A DNA stretch of 64,000 nt from Meghimatium bilineatum (taxonomy: Eukaryota > Mollusca > Gastropoda > Stylommatophora > Philomycidae), in NCBI GenBank assembly GCA_034231615.1, contig CM067307.1, forward strand, positions 5,194,647-5,258,646, given 5' to 3'. A program made the position numbers and the translations under genes. This document shows, piece by piece, positions 45,909 to 56,825 of this stretch. The notes under the pieces were generated by a model. That model did not search any database, was not told the DNA's origin, and saw nothing but the letters and a program-made list of their open reading frames with translations. Positions within the stretch are counted from its first letter, which is position 1. Each line of letters begins with the position of its first letter.

Positions 45909-46614
45909 TTAATCCGGCATTTCGACACAAAAAGTTGGCCAGGTTTTTACTTGAATTCTGTCTCTATGAACTACATCAAGTCTCCCTATCACATCACGTG
46001 CAGATTTGAACGTTTTCAAAGTTGAAAATGAGATTCTGTTTCGGTTCATTACTGGATAATGTGTCCAAACACATTCCATATTTTTAATGTTAGGCTTGAT
46101 TTCATACAGGTTCCGTGACGCGGAGATATAAAACACGCAAGGTCTGATGTCGATAATTTGATCTGCGTGCAACATACTTAGAGCCTCTTTCAATGGTCTT
46201 CTAGGAGAGGGAGATTGTGTACATCTCTGAGTGCATTGCGCGCAGACCGTTAGATGCTGCTTTATATGCGCGTTTAGCGAAAGTTATTTTCGTTAAAAAG
46301 TGTATGGTTTGTTTCGTTAAAAGCGTGGGCACATTATCCAGTAAAGAAACTTTTTTTTTCTCCTTCCGCGTTTGCTGTCTCTGATAGCCAACATAAGAGT
46401 TAGTGTTATTTCCGCCAAGGAGCGTGCGGTACGTTGTACTGCTGTTTTCACAGCCGAGCTGTATTATTTTACGCCTTCCGGCCCACCACATCCGTTTTAG
46501 CCATTGCTGAGACTTAAAAATGTATATTTCAAATATCATACAGGAAAACGAAACAATCGTTAAAAGACATATGACAGACATTTTCTTTTCACTATTCATG
46601 CAAATAATAATCAA
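45909..46614 (-). CDS. Unrecognised open frames, possible host exon(s)
   Basis: Two adjacent reverse-strand frames. The first (46614-46201, 137 codons) starts MIIICMNSEKKMSVICLLTI and has one hydrophobic segment at about residues 13-34, as in a type II membrane anchor, then a basic stretch. The second, in another frame (open to 45909), contains DIRPCVFYISASRNLYEIKP and ECVWTHYPVMNRNRISFST. Composition looks more protein-like than most frames here, with a weak splice donor (caagtaaaa) near 45950. I recognise no family, and it may be chance or a decayed pseudogene. Confidence 0.22.
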
Positions 46615-46843
46615 TAACGCACTTTAAAAAAAAAGCAATCGATAAAATGCAAACAACATTATATTATAAAATCGATAGCTGTACACTGAATTTAAATAGG
46701 AATAACATTCCATCAAGCCCTGATTTTATAAATAGAAATAAGGGGCGTTCCATACATTACGTCAAAACTTGTTTGCCAATACTTCACCCCCCCCCCCGCC
46801 TCGCGTTAAGAATACAGGGATCGATTTGCTGATGGTCACGACC
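46615..46843. other. Spacer with C-run
   Basis: The sequence attacgtcaaaacttg precedes a C11 run at about 46787-46797, echoing the acgtca/G-run pairing near 30800-31050. Confidence 0.4.
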
Positions 46844-46857
46844 AGATATAAGGATAT

Positions 46858-47013
46858 CCGCCGAAGACGGATGTGTCGGGCCATTGGCGCAAATAAAATG
46901 GATACACAACGCATTTTCATTCTCTGGACTACATTCTTCTGGAAATCTAATAGGACCATGGTCCTGCTACAAGAGATATCCAGTGGGAGTTCGAGAATGA
47001 ACGCTGAAGAAGA
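46858..47013 (+). mobile_element. Intact SINE-like family Y with 14-bp TSD
   Basis: The 156-bp element starts ccgccgaagacggatgtgtc and ends gaatgaacgctgaagaaga. It is flanked by perfect agatataaggatat (46844-46857 and 47014-47027). Reference copy for family Y. No A/B boxes recognised. Its 3' two thirds align with the 3' half of family X plus an extra block, aatctaataggaccatggtc. Confidence 0.92.
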
Positions 47014-47027
47014 AGATATAAGGATAT

Positions 47028-48420
47028 AATATGACATTTTCTACGTCACTGTTACAGTTGATTATTGAGATATTTATGGGCAGCTCATCCTCTACAGTAT
47101 ATACATTTTCCCGCTATACTTGTGATAATTTTCTCAATCACATTATAACTAGTTTGATGTTTTCACAAGAAAAGCTTTAAAGAAAGGTTCTGGTTTAGAA
47201 CACGTGTCTCCCTGCTGATTTTAGGATTAACTAATCCAAATATTATATCAATAATTAATCAATTTGAATTTAAATATTCATTTTTAGGATTAGATTTTGT
47301 TATGTTTTACATAACTAACCCTAACTAAATTAATATTTAAATTAATAAATGATAAACATAAACTGAGAGCCATAAACATAGCCAAGGGAAATAATCAAAT
47401 AGGGGGACACAAGCTCCAAACAAGAAACGAGAAATTTTTTGAAAAATCGTAGAGTTGTAGCGAGGGGCTTCCAATAATATTTGTTTACAACCGATTGTTT
47501 TTGTGACGCACATACGTAAATACCGGAGCATATCCTTGTTCCAAAAGATCCATGCCTGCCCCCACAGCGGACATAATGTGCCACTGAAAAATATCTGGGG
47601 GATCAGCGATAAAAGAAGTTGATCAAAGCCAAGCAAATATTATTAAAAATGTTTGTCCAGACAAAGAAGACAGACGGATAGACAGAGAAAATATATGATG
47701 CAAACACAATCGATACAGCGGTATGTTTGTTACAACTGGACATATAGGCATCAGAAAATCAATGAAACCAACGTGCTGATTCATAGAGCCTACTTGACAT
47801 TCAGGCGGCTTACATCCTACTAATTCAGGGAGTTTGAGAATAAACGTAGATGAGAAACGGCAAACTGTGTGTTTACTTTAACATACGGTAGTAACATAGT
47901 AACTTGACCAAGGTCGTAGATAAGAGCGAGGAGGGGGTTTCAAACCTCACCGCCTCAGCAAATCACAGCATGGCTTATAGTAGTAGGCACGTAGATAAAA
48001 AAAAAGTCTGTAAACTCCACCCCCTCCCCCAAGCGATGTTTCACCTACAAAAATCATCTAATTTGTCATGAAATAGAGAAATTTCCACATTAAAACGCAC
48101 GAATGACCACCTACAGGTATAACCCCACCCCTAAAGGTAACGTATCTACGGTTCTGAACTTTATTTGTATATAGTTAAAGACGATTAAAGGAGTGTTGCA
48201 GGACGAGATAGAATGTGCCTGCTAGGATTTTTTCATTGTACCCGGTTCTCTATATATACTGTACCTTTCTACATGGCATCACACTGTCGAGCGTACCACT
48301 CATTAACTCAGAGAAAAAACGATATCACAATGAAATCTTCCGAAAAAATGCACTTGTAAAAAAGACGTCGAGACAAAATTTCGAAACTGCAAGCTTTTAA
48401 CACAAGAAAAATGTCATGTC
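47028..48420. other. No recognised gene
   Basis: 47340-47400 shares aaattaataaa, gataaac and gccaagggaaataatcaaa with the hairpin element at 12912. 47805-47860 (cttacatcctactaattca, gggagtttgagaataaacg) is a small X/Y tail remnant. Confidence 0.5.
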
Positions 48421-48424
48421 CGCT

Positions 48425-48960
48425 CAGCCAAGGATACCCCCTAGCGTATGGTTGACAAGGCATTCTCTTACCGTGGAGATAACATTGAAATCCCCTAGCA
48501 TGGTGTTGACAAGGGGACCCACTGTTGTGGGGTTGACAACTAGATCTCCTGACATGTGGTTTACAAAACTCCACTAGCATCGGATTTACAAGGAGATCTA
48601 CCAGAGTGGGGCTGACACGCAGATCCACTATCATGGGTTGACAAGGAGATCTCCTAGCGTGGAGTTGACACGCAGATCCACTAGAATGGGTTGAAAAGGA
48701 GATCTCCTAGCGTGGAGTTGACACGCAGATCCACTATCATGGGTTGACAAGGAGATCTCCTAGCGTGGAGTTGACACGCAGATCCACTATCATGGGTTGA
48801 CAAGGAGATCTCCTAGCGTGGAGTTGACACGCAGATCCACTAGCATGGGATTGACAAGGAGATCCACTAGCGTCGGGTTGACAAGGAGATCCCTTAGCGT
48901 GGGGTTGACAAGGAGATCCCCTAACGTGGGGTTGAGATGGCGATGTCTCGTATGGGGTTG
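48425..48960. repeat. 30-bp minisatellite with 60-bp higher-order unit
   Basis: Alternating units ggttgacaaggagatctcct plus agcgtgg and agttgacacgcagatccact plus atcatg form 60-bp dimers in the centre. Monomeric diverged units lie at the edges. Confidence 0.95.
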
Positions 48961-49106
48961 TCAAGAAAATCAGATCACCAAACGTGGCGTTAACAAGAAA
49001 ACTGCCAATATTGGGTACAAACTCTATAGCAAGCAATTGTGTATTCAGGAAGTAATGAGAACCAAATCAACGTATTCATCCTATTGTCCAGAGAATCATT
49101 ACAGCC

Positions 49107-49438
49107 AAAAGTCAATGTTGGATTGATAGCTGCGTCCTGAATAGAATATGTTACCAACTTTTCTCTCGCGTCATACCGGCAGAAATTAACTATAAAAAAA
49201 GGAAAGTAACCCATAGCATTTATTAATGCCGTGGGGTGTGAGATGTTAGCGATCTCACATTTCAGAGGCTCTGCAAATGAGGGCGGTAGCCATTTCCTCT
49301 CCCTCGCAGTCTTTACTTCCCGGATTAAATAAACTATAATAAAAAACCAATGTTGGGTTGATAGTTGCGTCCTGAATAGTATATGTTACCAACTTCTCTC
49401 TCGCTTCCTACCGGCAGGAATAAACTATAACTAACGAT
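49107..49438. repeat. About 95-bp direct repeats flanking a SINE piece
   Basis: 49107-49200 and 49344-49438 share tcaatgttggattgatagct, gcgtcctgaatag and atatgttaccaac, with tctctcgc and taccggcag. The spacer is an S1 SINE fragment. Confidence 0.88.
49205..49330 (-). mobile_element. 5'-truncated S1 SINE
   Basis: Contains taacccatagcatttattaa, gagggcggtagccatttcct and tcgcagtctttacttcccgg. Matches the 3' half of the intact S1 copy, with an extra segment (tgagatgttagcgatctcac) not in that copy. Confidence 0.82.
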
Positions 49439-49474
49439 AACATAACTGTATGCACCCCGAGCTTAGATAAACAC

Positions 49475-49638
49475 GCACCACCGAAGATGGATGTCTCAGG
49501 CCATTAGCACAAATTGAACGTCAAGACAATGCATCCCCATTCTCTGGACTACATCCTGTTGGAAATCTAGTAGGACCATTGTCGTGCTACAAGAGAGATC
49601 CAGCGGGAGTTTGAGAATGAACGCTGAAAAAGACGAGA
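49475..49638 (+). mobile_element. SINE-like family Y with 8-bp TSD
   Basis: Starts gcaccaccgaagatggatgt and ends gaatgaacgctgaaaaagac. Flanked by ataaacac (49467-49474 and 49639-49646). Confidence 0.85.
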
Positions 49639-50059
49639 ATAAACACATTTCTATATGCCAATAGGCATAAATAGATGGTGAAATTATTGTCGTAACATAC
49701 GGAGTGCTCAAACAAAATCAATCACAAATGCGAACTCCAGATAACTTATCACAAGATCGAATATCGCCGAAGGCACAATAGTACCGCGTGTTACTAACAA
49801 AACATATCAACCTGCAGTTGGAACACTCTCTGCAACTGTGAGATGATAAGATGCAAATAACAAGAGCCGCATCTGCTGAGCCAGGCATATCTCCACAGAA
49901 ACTCCAGACAGGTGTAACGATTGTTTTGGATCAATATCTGCCACACAAGGCTATAGAATACCAGCGAAGTGGATTCAAAGTTGAACTAACGTGAAATACT
50001 GGGAACGTGGGAGGGATATCAGTGGATCTCAATTTTATGTAGACTCCGGGGGCTGTATG

Positions 50060-50365
50060 AGAAGAGAAATTGTTCGGATATTAAGATAAATTATTGAAAG
50101 GTATTTGATTAATAAAGATCAGGCAAATAAAATATTTTGGACACATTAAAAGACATGCCACCTTGTTGTTGAATTTACTTGAGGGTAAAGTCAAAGGGAA
50201 GCGAGGAAGAGATAGAAAGAGATACAAGTGGGAGAGTAACATCTCAAGATGGGTAGGATACATTCTAGCAAAGTGCATCACCAAAACAAGAAACATGGGA
50301 TGTGGAGGGCTGTTGCAGCCAATCTTCGTGCGGAGACGACACTTGATGATGATGAATGAAGGCCG
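50060..50365 (+). mobile_element. L-F LINE 3' fragment
   Basis: The plus strand encodes NLLEGKVKGKRGRDRKRYKW, ESNISRWVGYILAKCITKTR and, after a frame change, MWRAVAANLRAETTLDDDE-stop with a gatgatgatgaatga tail. Best preserved L-F copy. 5'-truncated. Confidence 0.87.
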
Positions 50366-50600
50366 CTTGCGTGTTGCCGGAACTTGAAAGTTGAGACAAA
50401 ATAGCAGCATTATATACATTCCCTGAATGTCGTAGGATGCGACTACGGGGGGGGGGGGGGGGTTAGGGTGGAGTTGGCTGTCCCATCTCATATAGGGTAA
50501 AATGACCTCCAGGCCATACTGGAGTCGGGAGGTGTCGGACTAAAAGTCGCAGATATCGCAACTAAGCTGTAAACCACGATATAGAGTAATTGGGGAGCGT
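50366..50600 (+). mobile_element. SINE-like family X copy, degraded
   Basis: cttgcgtgttgccgg, then gaatgtcgtaggatgcgact, a G-run of 17 or more (50447-50463), ggagttggctgtcccatctc, gtcgcagatatcgcaacta. The 3' tail is absent. Confidence 0.78.
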
Positions 50601-50629
50601 GGTAGATTAATTGATAGTGAGATTGCTTG

Positions 50630-50875
50630 TTATTACCAGGTTAAAGCGTGTCACTTTCTAAACCACATCCGGACACACAAAAATCCGGGTTGTGATTTCT
50701 CGCTTGACACGACCACACCTCCAGTCGACTCAGCTGTAAATCACGATGAGTTAGGGAAGTTATGGCACAGCAAGGAAGGGAACTGGCCATCCCACCTAAT
50801 AGTTGCTGCGGCTTAGTACATGAAGAGTTATCTTCATCTCCGACGGCAGGTTGTTGCAATGTGACCCACCTTTAC
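50630..50875 (+). mobile_element. SINE family S2 copy
   Basis: The reverse complement of the 15184-15475 body: tcgcttgacacgaccacacc, aagggaactggccatcccac, gctgcggcttagtacatgaa. It abuts a MITE half at 50876. Confidence 0.75.
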
Positions 50876-50962
50876 CTTAGTAAATGTGAATTTTGAAAAG
50901 TTTTGTTAAAAAGGAAATTTGTTTATAAATGATGCGCTATAGAGGGATTCTATTGTACAGTA
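50876..50962. mobile_element. Half of a TA-flanked MITE
   Basis: The sequences ttttgaaaagttttgttaaa and gcgctatagagggattctat match one half of the 11334 MITE. The other half is missing or displaced by S2. Confidence 0.7.
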
Positions 50963-51129
50963 GTAGCATATTTCCTATTTTTTTTTTTTTAAATTATCTT
51001 TCTGTAGCATATTATTGAACCTTTGCAAAAACAAGAACTCTGGTGGTTCACCAGTTCACTAGAAATGGGTACTTGAATCACTGACTATGAAATTTGTGTA
51101 GTGACATAATTATTACAGAAGTACATGCT

Positions 51130-51570
51130 GAAAGCAACACTATCTGGCCAGGGGGTGTCTGGTCAAACACTGATTAGACAGACTATCTGATAAGGGAGTA
51201 TCTGGTCAAACACTGATTAGACAATCTGGCCAGGTAGTATCTGGTCAAACACTAATTAGACAATCTGGCCAGGTAGTATCTGGTCAAATACTGATTACAC
51301 AGACTATCTGGTCAGGGACTATCAGGTCAGAGAGTATCTGGTTAAACACTGATTAGACAGACTATCTGGTCTGGGGGTATCTGGTCAAACACTGATTAGA
51401 CAATCTTGCCATGGAGTATCTGGTAAAACACTGATTAGAAAGACTATCTGATCAGGGATTATCTGGTCAAACACTGATTAGACAGACTATCTGTTCAGGG
51501 GCATCTGGTCAAACACTGATTAGACATTATCTGGTCAGGAGCATCTGGTCAAACACTGATTAGACAGCTG
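51130..51570. repeat. Minisatellite with core tggtcaaacactgattagac
   Basis: About 10 units of variable length (roughly 35-60 bp), built from the core plus agactatctg and tcagggagtatc. Length variation reflects presence or absence of the agactatctg half-unit. Confidence 0.92.
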
Positions 51571-51637
51571 ATCAGTTTATGGATATAACGGTGTGTCGTG
51601 AAACGAGTGGTAACACATAATTATCTATCTCGTGTTT

Positions 51638-51757
51638 ACGTTCTTTCTCAAACTCCCACTTGATCTCTTTTAGAGCCGGACAATGGTTTTACTAGATTTT
51701 CATAAATATGTAGTCCAGATAAATGCGCCGTGTCGCGTGTTATTAACGCCAATTACT
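51638..51757 (-). mobile_element. SINE-like family Y copy, 5' damaged
   Basis: Reverse of Y: gttctttctcaaactcccac, ggacaatggttttactagat, tagtccagataaatgcgcc. Confidence 0.75.
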
Positions 51758-52610
51758 TGATATTGGTAACTAGTAAATCGTGTTTTTACAACGTGCACTG
51801 ACCAGAAGACGTCTGTAACCATATCGTTAGTAGAGTAAGCAAGCCGTACGACAGAACTGGTTCTCCGACTTTCACGCTCTTTATCAATCCAAAAGCTAGC
51901 CACCTTCACGCATCCTTCATCGTTCTGCTGATGTCTTGTGTCGGCACATCCACAGATGAGTACATATCTATCACTGCCTCATCCACGCCCACATACCCAT
52001 CTCTACCTCATCAACTTTCACATACTCGCTTCTAGTATGTTACCTTTAAAAACTTTTTTTAAAATGTATTAACTTATTTAAATTGTATCTTCAGAGTACA
52101 CACATTTTTAAAAAAAACTAGACCGTGCAATCTATTCACTATAGCCCTGTGGACTCATCTATAAGCATCCTTCCTAAGAGACCCTAATTCACTATTCGCA
52201 TATTTTCATTGGCTGTCGACAAAAATATACACAAATATAACCAATACAAATTGCGAAAAAAACGTCAGATGGCATCACTTTGAATGATGAGTCGGCAAGG
52301 ACAGTATTGAATCGGTGTAATATTACTTGAAACGTCCTTGTAGACGCACTGGACCAGAACATGTGGTTAAAAGGAAACATTATTCAACGTTTTCATGAGA
52401 TGTAACTTGACACACAACACCAAATGTCAAAAGTCAAGTAACAATATTTGACATATGATAGAAGCATACTGCTTTTATTAAACATGTATCTTTTACAAAG
52501 CATCATTATTATCAGGAGCCGTGCCGAATGGCGTAAATGATCACGGATCTGCACAATTCTCTATTCCCAGGATCTTTGATCTAGTTGGTTGCAGGGTGTC
52601 ACGCGAGTAT
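51758..52610. other. No recognised gene; FB remnant
   Basis: 52195-52250 (cgcatattttcattggctgt, cgacaaaaatat) resembles the FB centre. Nothing else recognised. Confidence 0.45.
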
Positions 52611-52626
52611 AATCATAGGGACCAAT

Positions 52627-52852
52627 AGTAAAGTGAAGTAACCCCATAACATTTATTAATGCCGGGTTGTGCACATGAGGGTGGTAGTCATCTCCTCTCC
52701 CTCGCAGTCTTTATTTCCCGGATTAATCCGGTACCCATTTAAGGCTGGGTCGACCTGGGAGCCGTTTCGATCTGAAAAAACATTTCCACGAACGAACCCA
52801 GGACCACTCATATGCGAAGCCAGTGCGCTAACCACTGCGCTACACGGCCCCC
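52627..52852 (-). mobile_element. Intact tRNA-derived SINE, family S1, with 13-bp TSD
   Basis: Flanked by perfect catagggaccaat (52614-52626 and 52853-52865). The reverse strand starts gggggccgtgtagcgcagtg: A box tagcgcagtgg, then ggtcctgggttcgttcg with a B-box-like ggttcgttcg. The 226-bp element has no poly-A; the 3' end reads ttaataaatgttatggggtt. Confidence 0.9.
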
Positions 52853-52865
52853 CATAGGGACCAAT

Positions 52866-53415
52866 GAAAACTTGAGAATAATCAAAATCGTCACGAATGA
52901 AGTCCTAATTAATTATGTGCCCAGGTCTCTACCGTCGACAGTCTCGCATAAACGTATCTGTCCAGTACAGTTGAAATAATTATATACATCTTAAAGGAAT
53001 GAAGACATTTGCTGAAAGGGAAAGATGAAGGTAGATTAGGTAGAGATAGATATGCGGGCATCATACAACAGCGACACAAAACAGTTGCACAAAGGTGAAG
53101 CATGCGTAACCGTGGTTAGTTTTTGTCTTGGCGACCAGCGTGTAAGTATGAGAACCATTTCTCTCGTACAGATGGCGTACTCTACTAGCGATATGGTTAC
53201 ATAAGTCCACCTTTCAGTAGAAGTGGTAAAAACACAACTTACTAGTTACAAATGCACAAGTTGGATGTATTGATGAAAGAACGTTCATGAAAGAGGAAGG
53301 GCGTTGACGCAGACAAAGATACAAGTGCGGGTCAAATAGAGGACTGACAAGCTAGATGTAATAAATTGGTTGAGACAAACGAAATATTTATATAATACAC
53401 ATTTTTTGTTATATC
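52866..53415. other. No recognised gene
   Basis: Carries the dispersed motif cgaatgaagtcctaattaat (about 52893). Confidence 0.45.
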
Positions 53416-53417
53416 TA

Positions 53418-53925
53418 ATTCTTCTTCAATGTAATTATTCACAAAATCCAGCTGGATCACACTCTTGTCGCGGGACAACGTTCCTACTAGATTTTGAGCA
53501 GGAGTTAGTCTTGAGAATGGACATGCGTTATACCACCGTCTTATTTGCCATTCTTCTTCTTCTGCGTTCAGCATCTGTGGTCATGATATACCGTCAGGCC
53601 TGTCGTCAAGACGAAGTCCACTGTCTTCTCCAGGTCAGAACGGCAACGGCTGCCCCATAGCTTTTGCCTCAAGTCTGTATCCTCTGGCCAGGTCTGCTGT
53701 CTCTGCTCTTTGTATGTTGGGCAGTACTGAAGTATGTGTTCCGGGGTCTGGGTTCCGGATCCACATGGACATTCATCTGTGTATGAGATCCTTAATCGAT
53801 AAAGGTGATCCAACAGTCTGCAGTGGCCTGTTCTAAGGCGAAATATTGTGGTCTGATGATATCTTTGGAGGCGATGTATTGCATCATGTTTATTTGCCAT
53901 AATGGCCCGACACATCCTACTTATA
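53418..53925 (-). mobile_element. SINE-like family Y copy, split by an L-D LINE
   Basis: Left part: cttcttcaatg (tail), ctggatcacactcttgtcg and tgcgttataccaccgtctta. Right part: gccataatggcccgacacat. The break is flanked by the 11-bp repeat ttatttgccat at 53541-53551 and 53890-53900. Confidence 0.87.
53552..53889 (-). mobile_element. L-D LINE 3' fragment nested in SINE Y
   Basis: The reverse strand encodes HRLQRYHQTTIFRLRTGHCR, LRISYTDECPCGSGTQTPEH, ILQYCPTYKEQRQQTW and a C-terminus near VDFVLTTGLTVYHDH. It ends gatgctgaacgcagaagaag. The Cys/His pattern is the metal-binding tail following RNase H in such LINEs. The TSD fixes the true 3' end. Confidence 0.9.
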
Positions 53926-53933
53926 AATCCCAG

Positions 53934-54082
53934 TATAACAACTTGGTCCGGACCAAAGAAATATTTATGTAACAGCAGATATTCGCAATATACAATAAGG
54001 AATAACAATTATTGGCTATTTTGAAAAGTGTTAAAAAGGATATTTGTTATAATAGTATGCGCTATAGAGGTATTCCACAGTG
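53934..54082. mobile_element. TA-flanked MITE copy
   Basis: Contains acttggtccggacc, gatattcgcaatatac, gctattttgaaaagtgt and gcgctatagaggtattccac. Directly next to the SINE Y end. Confidence 0.75.
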
Positions 54083-54094
54083 TATCCATCTACA

Positions 54095-54215
54095 ATAAGT
54101 GTTGAATTGTTGAATAATCTACAAGAATTGTTGAATAATCTACAAGAATTGTTGAATTGTTGAATATCTACAATAATTGTTGAATGATCTACAAAAGACT
54201 GTTGAATTGTTGAAT
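54095..54215. repeat. Short degenerate repeat (gttgaataatctacaagaat)
   Basis: About five units of 20-27 bp. Confidence 0.85.
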
Positions 54216-54224
54216 GATAATGTA

Positions 54225-55895
54225 GCACATTTTATCTTCAGATACATGGAATGTCGACTTAATGAAACAGATGTTTAATCTCTAGATACACGGAATATCA
54301 ACTTAATGAAACATGTTTAATCTCTAGATACAAGGAATATCAACTTAATGAAACAGATGTTTAATCTCCAGATGAAAGGAATATCAACTTAATGAAACAG
54401 ATGTTTAATCTCCAGATGAAAGGAATATCAACTTAATGAAACAGATGTTTAATCTCCAGATGAAAGGAATATCAACTTAATGAAACAGATGTTTAATCTC
54501 TATATACAATGAATATCAACTTAATGAAACATATGTTTAATCTCTATATACAATGAATATCAACTTAATGAAACATATGTTTAATCTCTATATACAATGA
54601 ATATCAACTTAATGAAACATATGTTTAATCTCCAGATACACGGAATATCAACTTAATGAAACATGTTTAATCTCTATATACAATGAATATCAACTTAATG
54701 AAACATATGTTTAATCTCCAGATACACGGAATATCAACATAATGAAACAGATGTTTAATCTCCAGATGAAAGGAATATCAACTTAATGAAACATATGTTT
54801 AATCTCCAGATGAAAGGAATATCAACTTAATGAAACAGATGTTTAATCTCCAGATGAAAGGAATATCAACTTAATGAAACAGATGTTTAATCTCCAGATG
54901 AAAGGAATATCAACTTAATGAAACAGATGTTTAATCTCTAGATACATGGAATATCAACTTAATGAAACATATGTTTAATATCTAGATACAAGGAATATCA
55001 ACTTAATGAAACGGATGTTTAATCTTTAGATACATGGAATATCAACTTAATGAAACAGATGTTTAATCTCTAGATACAAGGAATATCAACTTAATGAAAC
55101 AGATGTTTAATCTCTAGATGAAAGGAATATCAACTTAATGAAACAGATGTTTAATCTCCAGATACAAGGAATATCAACTTAATGAAACGGATGTTTAATC
55201 TCCAGATGAAAGGAATATCAACTTAATGAAACAGATGTTTAATCTCCAGATACAAGGAATATCAACTTAATGAAACAGATGTTTAATCTACAGATACAAG
55301 GAATATCAACTTAATGAAACGGATGTTTAATCTCCAGATGAAAGGAATATCAACTTAATGAAACGGATGTTTAATCTCCAGATGAAAGGAATATCAACTT
55401 AATGAAACGGATGTTTAATCTCCAGATGAAAGGAATATCAACTTAATGAAACAGATGTTTAATCTCCAGATACAAGTAATATCAACTTAATGAAACAGAT
55501 GTTTAATCTCCAGATGAAAGGAATATCAACTTAATGAAACAGATGTTTAATCTCGAGATGAAAGGAATATCAACTTAATGAAACAGATGTTTAATCTCCA
55601 GATGAAAGGAATATCAACTTAATGAAACAGATGTTTAATCTACAGATGAAAGGAATATCAACTTAATGAAACAGATGTTTAATCTCCAGATGAAAGGAAT
55701 ATCAACTTAATGAAACAGATGTTTAATCTCCAGATACAAGGAATATCAACTTAATGAAACGGATGTTTAATCTACAGATGAAAGGAATATCAACTTAATG
55801 AAACAGATGTTTAATCTCCAGATACAAGGAATATCAACTTAAAGAAACAGATGTTTAATCTCCAGATGAAAGGAATATCAACTTAATAAAACAGA
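54225..55895. repeat. 44-bp minisatellite, about 38 copies
   Basis: The unit is aatatcaacttaatgaaaca plus gatgtttaatctccagatgaaagg. Variants of the second half (agatacaagg, agatacacgg, tatatacaatg) occur in runs. Stop codons break every frame, unlike most other arrays here. Largest array in the window. Confidence 0.98.
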
Positions 55896-56057
55896 TGTTT
55901 GATCTTCAGTAACATAATACAGAATGTAATACTCAGTAAGAACTAAAGTTACATAATGTAATGTGCCGTTATAGCTAAAGTAACAACTTATATGTACAGG
56001 TTGCTACATTAATGTTCTTATCTGCACAGATTTCTAAATGAAGTAACATACAACTAT

Positions 56058-56061
<4 letters not shown>

Positions 56062-56094
<33 letters not shown>

Positions 56095-56095
56095 C
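56062..56095. repeat. (GA)n microsatellite
   Basis: Perfect GA tract of about 30 bp. Confidence 0.95.
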
Positions 56096-56645
56096 AGAGA
56101 GAAATAAAAGAACATATTCCTATTCACGCGGATATAAGGCGTACATATAGCTACATATACAAATAGCGGAAAAGAATCTGAAGAATTACATGAAAACGAT
56201 CTACTTGCAAGGATAACTAAAGTAACACTTACTGACTTTTACCTGAAATTAACTTTATACATAAAGAAACATAACACCCTGCAGAATTCCTGTTGGAAAA
56301 TAAACATACCTGTCTATTCAAAGATATTGTATCACTGCAACTAACAGTCTAATTTATACAGACGTGGCTTAGCTAGACTCGCCCGGGTTTGACTAATCCA
56401 GTTCTTCAGATGATAGGGTGTTTAGACCATAACCGTCTCCCTTATAGACGGCCTGAGCACGGAAAACGTAAACATGACCTGATAGGTCTATTTTGTTTAT
56501 TTCTGTGCGTTCTGTTGGTCGGCATTGTCTTTTTTTTGTATTACGACTCCAAGTATATAATTAGTGAACAATGAAAACTACGATAATAATGAAAAACGTA
56601 ACGAATGAAGTCCTAAATATTCTGTACATATGTCTTATAAGAACC
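56096..56645. other. No recognised gene
   Basis: A 61-codon frame (56389-56574, plus) has a basic stretch then a hydrophobic segment (IGLFCLFLCVLLVGIVFFLY), but no other support. The dispersed motif cgaatgaagtcctaa is at about 56600. Confidence 0.4.
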
Positions 56646-56649
56646 GGTA

Positions 56650-56825
56650 CCACCTAAATCTTGGAATATATTAAGAGCTAACAGATCAAATGGTTTGCAT
56701 ACAGACTACCATCAGACAGCATACCACAGCAAGCTATGATACACAGATACAGTGAAGGAAGACCTAGAGGCCGACCACAAAAAAGATGGACCACCGAAAT
56801 AAAGATGGTTCTTAAAAGGGGAGGG
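56650..56825 (+). mobile_element. L-H LINE fragment
   Basis: The plus strand reads QIKWFAYRLPSDSIPQQAMI then HRYSEGRPRGRPQKRWTTEI, homologous to 20535-20882. Confidence 0.8.

Noticed and set aside
46201-46614. Sulfotransferase or glycosyltransferase type II protein
   Set aside because: Considered because of the N-terminal anchor, but no catalytic or nucleotide-binding motif of these families could be found.
54225-55895. CRISPR-like or regulatory repeat array
   Set aside because: Contiguous 44-bp units varying only at a few positions; an ordinary minisatellite.
56389-56574. 61-codon frame with one membrane segment
   Set aside because: A hydrophobic stretch in AT-rich DNA is common by chance, and nothing else supports it.
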